Below, one piece after another: positions 8,508 to 17,603 of a stretch of 64,000 bases of DNA (within the stretch, counting starts at the first letter, position 1; every line of letters begins with the position of its first letter). The position numbers were made by a program, and so were the translations under genes. The notes beneath the pieces were generated by a model that saw only the letters and a list, made by a program, of their open reading frames with translations, had not been told where the DNA came from and did not search any database. The stretch spans positions 186,001 through 250,000 of the forward strand of contig JAGKQI010000103.1 of NCBI GenBank assembly GCA_018806915.1, read 5' to 3'. This DNA is from Phytophthora colocasiae. Taxonomy: Eukaryota > Oomycota > Peronosporomycetes > Peronosporales > Peronosporaceae.

Positions 8508-10980
8508 CTAAAAGATTTTCTTTTTGGGTGGCGAACCTGGCAGCGGGGAGAAGTCTACCGTCCGCAGCACATATTTTGGTTCGTCCACAATCTTCATAAC
8601 TGCCTGGACACCGTAATCTAGTGGCACTGAGTAAATGCCATCGATGTTGACTTTCATATCCCATCCAAGCGATCGCATGGATACTCGACGAGCTTTGCCT
8701 CTGCAACAAAAGAAATCAGTTGGCTTCAGTGTGCTTCATGTAGACATTGGTAAAGTGATCTTACCGTCTAAATCTGATATCACCGAACGTAGCATTAATG
8801 ATCGGCTCGCGAACAACGTAACCCATGTCTCGCGAATCCTCCGGGAAAACGTTTTGTTTGTTAATTCTGCGAGAAATGAGCAGCAGAGTTATTTTCGTAA
8901 AACCTGCAAACCTGGGGAGGTACTTACGATTCTGTGAGTTCCGTCACCGTTTCGTTTGTATGTGTGTGATCCATAGCGCTAAGAACGTTTGCAACCTGCT
9001 CTCGATAAACTTGGCACTGTTTTAATAATGCACAGCAAGCGTCAGTCGGCACATACACTTTAGCAGGTAGAATTAGTTCCAATCGGACGCACCGCACTCG
9101 AATACCAAGCACTCGAACCTGTGCCCGTGCACATGAGAATTCCACTGCTACGGTGGGATTCACGCTGATGTTGGTCGATACCAATGTTGTAGTGCGATGG
9201 GCGAGAGGCGTCGCTTTCAGCAATAAAGACTTCGTTCAACGCGTAACGAGGAAGCTCATACCAATACCCATCCTGGTTTACCATGCCGACACGAATTCGC
9301 TGACGAAGCCGCCACTTGAAATCGCCCTCCAGTAAACGGTCTAGCGCAGTACTGAAGCGGTTGGTGACGTTGTCCACCTTGTAGCAGCAAAGATTTCCTT
9401 CACTTCGCTTAGGATCGGTGTTCAGCCCTGCAACAGGAATTGGAGTATTCACAAAACTTGCGGTCTTCAAGAAAGTGCCATCTCCACCAGCAGAAAAAAT
9501 CATGTCAGTTCCCTCTACAGCTTCATGTGTGAGCTGGTTGGCAGCGACAACCTTGACTTCGATATCACGTTCTTTAAAACTATACAATCCAAATTAATCA
9601 TCAATAAAAAAAGGAATGTCAACACCACAATTCAATACAACTATACCTGCTGGTAATTTCATCAACAGCCTCGACATGATGTTCGTGGCTGGCCTTCAAA
9701 CGATCATGCACAAATCCTCGCATGGACATCTGCTTCCTCAAAGCTTCACTAGATATCAAATCACAACCCATTCATAGGTCAGAATAATAAAAAGATATAA
9801 AGCCAATTGAGAAAACGTACCCGGTATTGCCATACAACTCGGCTTCATGCTGGAATCGAGACGTCTTTTTCACCACAACCACCTTCTTCAGGTTTAGCAT
9901 TGGTTTTCCAGGTATCAGAAGCGGTGTTTGGCGCTCGTCCTCCTTTAGAGTGGTCTGCACGTTGGTGGTTGAATCAGTGGATGCTGACGCCTGATTCAAA
10001 CTCGTGCCGTGCGACAGCACATCTGGAGTGACATCTTCCTCCGATAGCGTCTTGGCTCCGTTGTATGTCTTCTCAAGATATTCCTCTGAAATAATCATTC
10101 GTGGAACCCGCTCCGCTGTTGCCAGCAGCAATTCATTGTCATACACAGGCCGGTCGATCTTCATCCAACCCTTTGGACTGAGCTTCTCGTTCCAGGGACA
10201 CACCGATCGCACATGTGTAAAGTACGGTGCCATCTTCCCAGACACAGGATCCCTCCTGGTGTAATGCAAGATGTGTCCATTGTGAATCTGGTCAACCATG
10301 CGTCCTGACTCCTGCAGTTCAATAAACGTATCCTGTGACATCCTCTCGAGCCTAGTGCGCATCGCCCAGATCACTTCTCCATGAGCTACCACAATAGCTC
10401 TTTTGTCATGACACTCATGGTTCAAGATGCCAAGTAAACGGTCAGCCCGTTGAGCCACAGCTGCCAAAGATTCACCTCCAGGTGGTGCGTAGTAAAAACG
10501 GTTAAGCTCCCTGCGCTTCAGCTCGTCTTGCATCTTGATGAAGCGCTCCTGTTCACTCATGAGGTCCATGGCACCCCAATCACGCTCACGGATGAGCATT
10601 TCAGCGTACCACCGCGCCCCAGGTAGCCCCATCCTGCCGGCCGTCTCCATGGCGCGCAAGTACTCAGACACAAGATAGCGGTCGAAATGCGCAAGGTTAT
10701 TGCGTCTCAGCCAATCACCTGCAGCCGCAGCCTGTCTCCGACCACGATCCGTAAGCCGCCAGTTAGAGCTATGGCGGTGCTTAAATTCGCCTGCAAAGAG
10801 ACTGTGGTCTCCTGCCAGTGAGCGTTGGCGAGCCACATTCCCCTCGCTTTCTCCATGGCGGATGAGCACCAGGTCGGACAGACGCGGGAGGCGATCGATG
10901 ATCGTAATAGCGCTACTTTTATTACGACTGTAGCCCAGAGCGGCCCGCATGACGGGTAGGCGGCGCGTCGCCCTCAACAT
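8508..10980 (-). CDS. Mitochondrial histidine phosphatase / NAD kinase (NADK2-type) fusion with +1 frame break
   Basis: Exons, in order of translation, are 9821-10980, 9647-9748, 8928-9579, 8765-8866 and 8508-8700. The N-terminus is basic and Ser/Arg-rich, like a mitochondrial presequence. Residues 37 to about 250 form a phosphoglycerate-mutase-type histidine phosphatase: LVLIRHGESEGN (H42), RERDWGAMD, and VVAHGE (H200). After a linker, exons 2-5 encode an NAD kinase: MIFSAGGDGTFLKTASF, then NTDPKRSEGNLC, CTGTGSSAW and YVVREPIINATF. The NTDP-RSEG form is typical of mitochondrial NADK2, which makes NADP+ from NAD+ and ATP. The exons sum to 2209 nt, one more than a multiple of three. The frame must change by +1 near 9085-9110, after GSSAWYSSAV. 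This could be a sequencing error, a real lesion or programmed shifting. Both domains are clear. Confidence 0.88.
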
Positions 10981-11445
10981 GTTGCCAGAGGTGCTGCTTC
11001 GCGACTGACGTTCGCAACTGACGGCTTGTCCCCAATAAGCTGGCTGCGGAAAAGTGGTGACGGGCAGACAGGACGGTTTATGTCTGCCACACAGAAAGGA
11101 TGGCCAATCAGCAGGCAGATTTTGTACCGGTAATGAATGGTGTATATGCGACGGTTTATGCTCGGTAGGTGAAGTTGTGAACTTCTACGTGAAGTTCTTG
11201 CGTTGATAGATTCGTAGCAAGGTGTCTGTAGATACCAGCGTTATGAGCATGTATTGTTGGCGTCAATGAAGGTGATAAACATACGTAGGATTGGGGATTG
11301 AAACGCAGAGAAATGCACAAGAATTAACCGGCGACGAGGACTGCGTCATCGGTTAAATACCGGTATTGTACTGGAGCACCAAGCGTCGCGCACCAGTCGC
11401 TACGTTGAAGTGGTCACAATCCGATCTTGCTGCTCCCCTAGAGCG
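10981..11445. promoter_or_regulatory. Divergent promoter between the phosphatase-NAD kinase and EF-hand genes
   Basis: This 465-bp spacer separates the divergent ATGs at 10980 (-) and 11446 (+). No coding exon or tRNA-like structure is visible. It must hold both 5' UTRs and core promoters, but I could not place an initiator with confidence. Confidence 0.5.
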
Positions 11446-14400
11446 ATGGAGAGCCTGGATGCCAGCTACGCGCTCCTGAGCGACGTGAATGCGCGCAACC
11501 GAGCTCTTCAAGCGCGACTGAACAGCAGTTTGCCACTGTTATGGAAGAACAATGCACTGGTGATGACTAGTGCCGTGGGTCCCAGGAGACGACGTGCTGT
11601 ATTTGCGGAATCAGAGCAGTCAGAGGCGGATCAGATGCTCCAGGCGCTGGAAGACCAAACGAATGTGCAGGTTAGTCGGCGATACAAACGTCGCGTGGAG
11701 TGGGAGGTGGCGAGACGCATTGCGCGCGTCGACCGAGAGTTGCAGCAGTATCCACCAGCACAGAGATTCTGGAATCAAAGGAGGAAGGAATCGCCTTTGT
11801 TCAATTGGCAACGGGTTGATAGAGTAAGAAGAGTGGAAAGTCGAGATACAGTGGAAAAAGTTGGTGGCGTTAAGACTGGCAAGAAGGTGGTGGAACGGAT
11901 TCAGAAGAAGATCAGTGATGTGAATCAGCATGGAAAAATATCGTGGACGAAACCAAATACTATTCTAGAGCCTGGTGAAGAGAGAGTGGTTAAACACGCA
12001 GCAACAAGCCCCCTTCGAGTTCCTGTTGATGTTACAGATAATAAAGAGAATGTGGTACCGGATACAGTACCAAATGGAGACAAGTTCGAAATGAAATTTA
12101 AAGCGAGGGATGAGGAAGAAACGCATATGTTTGAGGACGAGCCCCAATACGATCGGTCAGCTATTATGAAGACTGTTGGAGAAGACGACCTGGGAGATAC
12201 TGCCATCGCTGTTGAAGCAGGTACTGATAAGAAATCACCATCTACTCGGCCAGCCGAATCAAATCCAGACAGTCCTGCTCGATCTCTGAAATCTTCCGCA
12301 GACGATATTTTCTCTAAGCAACGAAGTTCAATTCCTGACGTACATCAAGAGCAAGAAGGTGAAGATACTTTTATTCTCGAAGATGAAAGCTCTCGTCCAA
12401 TGAACACGCCCGCAGAGGAACGTCCATCGTCGTCTATTGGGAGGCAAGTTTTGTCGGATTTTCGTACCATGCCATCCGTAGCATCGTTTGGTGCACCGCC
12501 TATTTTATCTGGAGCCACGGGGAATCCAGGTGGGGTCCGTCTGAATGTAGACGTTCTTCGTCGACTCTTCAGCGACTTGGATACAGACAAAGACGGCCAT
12601 ATCAATCGCATCGAAACATGTATGGCGCTCCACCGTTTGCAAATTCCTGTTCCTACAACTAGAATCATATCGTTCTTCCGCACTGTTCACTCCCCGTCTA
12701 ATGGAAAGCCCGGTCAACGCATGCAGCATTTGCCGATGAAGGAGGTGATTAACTACAAGGAGTTCGTTGCCTTCACCACTGCTGCTTACGACCAACAGCA
12801 ACAGCGACAGACTCAACAACGTAGAGCTCCTATTCCACGTAAGGAGAGCTATGGCCGTGATCCAAAGCTATCCGTACCGTCGACTTCCTTACCGATATAT
12901 GCTCATCCGATTACTTCTTCTAACGCCAAGCGATCTGTAGACCCATCCTTTTCGAGAGGGCAGAACGTACGAGTTTATGAAGCCAATGATTTTGAGTTGG
13001 AACAGGGAGATCCAACTGTAGAGGATAGAGTGCTAAAGGAAATTCCTGAATTCTTAATCAGCAGGATACTTGCAGAGTCTCCTAGCACTGAAGTCAAAGA
13101 AAACGCAGCATGTGCCGTCAGAAAGAGTGTCGAGTTGGTACTTAGTGAATCTGTCGACGATAAAATCGTGAACGAAATTACTCAAGAGCTCCTTAGACAC
13201 CGACTACACAATATCGGGGCATTGGACGAGGTTGATGATGTTACAGGGCTAAAACGAGCTGAGGCCTACTACAACGAGCAAGTGATGAATGGTGAAATTG
13301 ATTCCGTTGTTGACGAATTGGATTCTGAAGGTTTTGTTAACTGGGTGGACGTGCTTACAGAGGAGCAAGTCAGTGGATTAGTGCAGCAATTTTGGAAACT
13401 CAAGCCACCCAGCATTCACCAAAGCTCCTTGGTGGAAGATGTTCCTACTGAGAACAGTATCGAACAGAATCCACCCGTGAAACTGATAGGTGAAGCGACA
13501 GACACGAACGAGCTTGTAGTTTCTACAGAGCTCCCATCGAAGGCCGTACAAGCTTTCGATGAGAAACAGCGAGAGGAACCTCCGAGCCCTTTGGAAGATA
13601 TTGATGCTACTATTCCAGAGCCGAACCAAGCAGATTCACCCCCAGCAATCGTCGCAATGCCTGATCCTGAATACCTTTCACAAACGTATTTTGGTAAATC
13701 GCTTTCGAATGTACTCGGTGGATTTGGCTCTAAGGAATTCTATGAACCTGCTACATCGATCAGCATTCTACAACGACTTCGGCAACAGAGGCGGGTACAT
13801 CAAAGCATGTTCAACAATCAACAAAGGCTTTCATACACAGATGAACCCGTACTTTGGAGTCTCGGATCAAGTACTTCAATACGTGATCGCCTGGACGAAG
13901 AGAGTTTGTTTTCTTCTGAACGAAATTCTGAAATTGTTTCAGCACGAAGCATGGAGCAAGATCATCACCAACTCGAACCTGAGATGCGGAATCTAGAGCC
14001 TTTGCCGGCACAAGTACCCTCGATGATCACAAAAGTGCTGGACATTAATGATTCGGTAAGTAGCCACGGAGCGGCAAAGAGTATCTCGGTGAGCAGTTCC
14101 ATTAGTTCTGTCTCAGGTCATCACCACGTGTATGGTATGCATCGAGAGATTAATCGCTACCAGCTCCATTCCCGCTCTCAATCAATTCGACGTCCCTACC
14201 GTCGTGCAAACCACTTATCTGTTTCTGGAAGCAGTGTCCCTGATTCAATTTGCAGTGCAGAGCTATCAGAAGGTGAGGTTTCGGGTGATGAAGCTCTCAA
14301 CTTAAGTGATGGCGAGATATTTGGTGAGATCAAGAATAAAATTGTCAGACACAAGAGAAGAGCTTTGGATAGTAAGGATGACGACGAAAACCTGCACAAC

Positions 14401-14601
14401 TCAATTGAATCAGGAGAAATCCCTGCTGTGGTAAGTCTTGCAACATTAATTTGGTGTTCACTTCAGCCAGACACAACCCAAAATACTAATGTGCCTTTCT
14501 TGTAGATGAAAGTTCATGCAAATTTCCGCCGCCAGCTTGTTCAATCTCCCTCGTCATCGATTGAATCTGGCGAACTCGAAGATGGCGCTGTGCCCGGTTA
14601 A
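11446..14601 (+). CDS. Large EF-hand protein of unknown function, two exons
   Basis: Exons 11446-14430 and 14506-14601 (1026 aa) are joined by a GTAAGT donor and TTCTTGTAG acceptor. The ATG at 11446 is the first in frame. The N-terminus is basic and Arg-rich (about residues 60-130). A canonical EF-hand loop, DTDKDGHINRIE, lies near residue 385 (about 12580-12615), and a weaker second helical pair follows it. The rest is acidic and disordered with Ser-rich stretches. Near the C-terminus the motif SGE(I/L) recurs: LSEGEVSGDEALNLSDGEI, SGEIPAV and, in exon 2, SIESGELEDGAVPG. If the intron is retained, translation ends at the TAG of the acceptor, truncating the last motif. Calcium binding is likely from the loop; the overall role is unknown. 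Its stop codon overlaps that of the next, convergent gene. Confidence 0.8.
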
Positions 14602-15449
14602 GCGCTCTCGCTCGTTGCAAGAACCTGGGCAAACTCCTCATCACTGCTCAAATTGCTGCTGCTATCTGCGCCTTCGTCCAAATCGTCAAAATCGAGCAAA
14701 GCGGCAATATCTTGGTCGGGGCTTCCGGTGCTATCTTCATCGTCGAGAAGATCGCTCTGCCCTGTCGTGGTTTTTTTCTTCAAATCTATCGGCCGCTTCT
14801 CCTCCATTTCGTCTGGAGCTTCGGGCATGATCAGTTCCCGCACACTCTTCGCCTTTTTCGCGACTTTCGTAGTCCAAATCTGTTGCAGTTGATTGCTAGC
14901 AGGGCGTTTAGACGGAGTCATTACGCCCCCCTTTGATTTGCGCCCTCCGTCCTTGGTAGGTGTTATCTCCAGTCGCTGTTTTAGTGGCGGGTCTCCCGGA
15001 AAAACTCCAAGGTTCAAAAGTCTTGGGTCCTTCGCGCTGCTGGTTGGACCTTTACTCTGTTGGTGCTGACGCTGGCGTCTGGCTACTTGATTTTCCATTT
15101 GTTGCTTCCACGCAGGTTCGAAGCCAAATTTTTGCTGGAGCTCTTCCTGGGCATCGCTCAAGTTAATCTACGAAAACAATTAAAGCGATCACGATCCAAA
15201 CAAAGGCCAAAACGGTGACAAATTCATTACCTTCTCATCCTTTAGCGAGTGAATGATGGCTTCAACCGCCTCTGCACGCGCCTCCAAGGGATCCTTATCG
15301 AGTGAATTCCGACAACAAATCGCTCGTTATGCAAAATTTTTCAAGTTTCTTTGGCAGTTTTGTTTACGAACCCCGGGGAGCTGGATATGAGCGGCCTCGC
15401 ATTTGGAGATTAGCTCAGCGAGCGAACGTTGCGCCTGCCGGAGGTTCAT
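14598..15449 (-). CDS. Unknown nuclear-type acidic/basic protein, three exons
   Basis: Exons 15372-15449, 15231-15293 and 14598-15167 give 236 aa and join in phase 0. Exon 1 encodes MNLRQAQRSLAELISKCEAA and a short LPG end; exon 2 begins DPLEARAEAVEAI. The same two-exon opening occurs in the neighbouring gene at 15619-16378, with the intron in the same place, so the 5' ends look duplicated. The rest has a helical QEELQQKFGFEPAW segment, a Lys-rich stretch (QIWTTKVAKKAKS) and an acidic tail (DIAALLDFDDLDEG). I do not recognise a catalytic domain. The TAA stop (14598-14600) overlaps the TAA of the plus-strand EF-hand gene in the palindrome TTAA. The first intron uses a GTTCGT donor, which is acceptable but weaker than the others. 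Confidence 0.7.
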
Positions 15450-15618
15450 CTTCTTCACGCTTTCTCAATGGATTAAGTGTACAACAGTATTTGTTAGATT
15501 GGGACGAGGCCAATGTTCTTTTGACTTCGAAACTTGTCATGAAGAAAATGACGAGATTTTTTTCTCAACTTTCTGAAGTGACATGGTTATCGTCCCTCGC
15601 AACTTACATGTACGTCTC

Positions 15619-16378
15619 TTACTTCGTCACTGACAGTGCCTCCTCATCCCCATCGTACTCGTTCAGAGCGGCGTCGAGCCCTTCATTCAGTAGCTGGTCG
15701 ACTTTTGTAGCCACCGCAGTTCCCACACGGTCCAATTTCTTAGCTTGGGCCCCGGAAGTGACGACAAATGTGCTGTTACGGATTTCCTTGGCAGCTCGGA
15801 ACCGCGCGAGACCACGTTGCGTGTACCCGTGGGTAATTTCAAACTCACCCAACTGCACAAGTTGGTCAACAAGCGACTGGTTTTTATCGCACACGGCAGG
15901 AGCAGCCTCAACTTGCTCTTGGATACGGCTCTTCTTTGGGTACTTGGTCTTCTTCTTGCTACTTGCAACAGGATCCATAAGGGCGGGGCCAGATTGTCCG
16001 TCATAGCTATCGTCGCTCTCACTGTCGACGACCAGGTTGTTTCGGTTGCGCTTAACCATGTCCTGCATAAGAGTGCGCTTCTGGCGACGCCCCCCACGCT
16101 TTGCTGGGACGATCAATTCCTGCTCGCCCGCATCTTCGCTGCATGTATTCTTTAACTGATCGAACGCTTGCGGGATCTGTAAATACCCCAATTGGTGTTT
16201 AGTGTTCCTTAGTGCTGCAATCGCCTCTCGCAACGCTTGCAATGGATCCTACATACAACATTCGTTACCCATCTTCGAATTAGACAAATGTTTCACAAAA
16301 CCAACTCACCTCTGGCAGTGGCACACCTTGCTCCACACACTGCATCAAAAAATCCGAGATCACCGTTTCCGCCTTCAT
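15619..16378 (-). CDS. Protein with DNA polymerase beta-like N-terminal HhH domain
   Basis: Exons 16310-16378 and 15619-16248 give 232 aa. Exon 1 (MKAETVISDFLMQCVEQGVP) and the opening of exon 2 (DPLQALREAIAAL) match the first two exons of the adjacent gene. A Lys/Arg-rich middle, including RGGRRQKRTLMQDMVKRNR and KKKTKYPKKSR, looks like nuclear localisation sequence. Residues from about 150 resemble the 8-kDa lyase domain of DNA polymerase beta: QLGEFEITHGYTQRGLARFR, then SGAQAKKLDRVGTAVATKVD, the helix-hairpin-helix. No polymerase palm follows, so it is a stand-alone HhH protein. A DNA-binding role is likely; lyase activity is not shown. The ATG at 16378 is 233 bp from the divergent ATG at 16612. 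Confidence 0.78.
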
Positions 16379-16611
16379 GTTTGATAGGGTGTAGCCGAGT
16401 CCAATACTGCGCATTGATCTCTAACTGTAGCGAGCGAGGAGAAAAGCTCCTCGTCGGGTCTCAAATTCCACTTCAACTTGCATTTATGTGGTGCACATAC
16501 TTGTGTCCACCACACCAATACCGTCTAAATACCGATCTCATTTAAACATTCGAATTCGACCAGGCGCCACATTTTCCCTCTTTCCCGCACCTTTCTCCAT
16601 CAAGTGACGGG

Positions 16612-17394
16612 ATGCAGGACGCTGGTCTCTTCATGATGTCCCCTATGGACTCCTCGGGTGAGGCACGTCTGGCCAAGGCGCGTGCATGTATCCGTAAGAC
16701 GTTCGGTCCAGGCGGGAGTGGCCGACGCACCAAACGCGCACTGGAGATGGCGGGCGAGGCACCTACACCTGCCAAGACGCCACGCACGAAGCTACGCCAA
16801 CGCATTGCACAGGCCTCAAAACTAAATACAGAGGAGCTCTTCATGCAGGCATTCGGCGACAGCGAAGAGTTGATGAAGGAGGAGTTCGACCTCGCAAGAC
16901 CGGCTGGATACCCCGCCACTAAGAGTTCTCGACTGGACGCAACGACCTCTGCACCGCAAAAGACAACCGTAGCTCCCACGAGCTACTTTTCCTTGGCGCC
17001 TACATCCACATCGGCGTTCACCAGCTCGGTGCCAGCACCTTCTACGACCAATATGAGCCATTTGACGCGACCTTCACGCATCCGTACGCCTCGCAAAGGA
17101 GCTACCAAGAGAGAACGAGCAGGAGAGAGCAGTGCCGAGAAGGCGCTTATCCTGAGAAAGCCACGTCTTGGTAACGTCGGTGCCAGAAACATCGACTACT
17201 CCAGTGCAGGAACTTCAGCGTTCAGTGTCCAAGCAACAGCTTCGTCGTCTTTCAAGTCATTTGCCTTTGTTACCAACCGTGGTGATAGTCTGCACCAGCC
17301 CAACAGGTTCTTCTCGAGAACGTCGCCAAGCAAGTTCCAGTTCTCGTCTAACGCGACACGATTATTCTCCCAGCGTCAGGCTCCGCTGCGGTAA
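16612..17394 (+). CDS. Unknown Ser/Thr-rich basic protein
   Basis: A single exon of 260 aa starting at ATG 16612. Residues 17-40 are Arg/Lys-rich (AKARACIRKTF, SGRRTKRALEMA). A short amphipathic helix, NTEELFMQAFGDSEELMKEE, follows, and the remainder is Ser/Thr/Ala-rich with basic clusters such as RPSRIRTPRKGATKRER. No known domain is recognised. The composition suggests a disordered nuclear protein; the TP and SP sites could be phosphorylated. It is divergent from the HhH gene and converges on Nup93, leaving 209 bp to that stop. It may be a real lineage-specific gene, but support is limited to frame length, codon character and spacing. Confidence 0.6.
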   Translation: MQDAGLFMMSPMDSSGEARLAKARACIRKTFGPGGSGRRTKRALEMAGEAPTPAKTPRTKLRQRIAQASKLNTEELFMQAFGDSEELMKEEFDLARPAGYPATKSSRLDATTSAPQKTTVAPTSYFSLAPTSTSAFTSSVPAPSTTNMSHLTRPSRIRTPRKGATKRERAGESSAEKALILRKPRLGNVGARNIDYSSAGTSAFSVQATASSSFKSFAFVTNRGDSLHQPNRFFSRTSPSKFQFSSNATRLFSQRQAPLR

Positions 17395-17603
17395 GTTAAC
17401 AATGGGTAGGTATTGACTGGCCCAACATTCCAGACGTGGAACGCAAGATGCAAGATATATTTGACCGAAAGTAGCTGTAGGAAAAAACCGCGAGATGAGA
17501 GGTAAGTTGTAGCCCGAAGAAGATACTTTCGTAGCTGCAATGCAAGTACATTACAAATTGCAGTCGCCAATGCGTTCATTGTCTTGGTCTCTGTTGCAGG
17601 ATT

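Noticed and set aside
9060..9130. A tiny intron restoring the NAD kinase frame
   Set aside because: Any GT-AG pair here would be about 20 nt and would delete the conserved GSSAW motif, so a one-base frame break is the simpler reading.
14598..16378. Treating the two adjacent minus-strand genes as one gene
   Set aside because: The upstream frame has its own stop at 15619 and the downstream gene has its own ATG exon at 15449; all phases fit two separate models.
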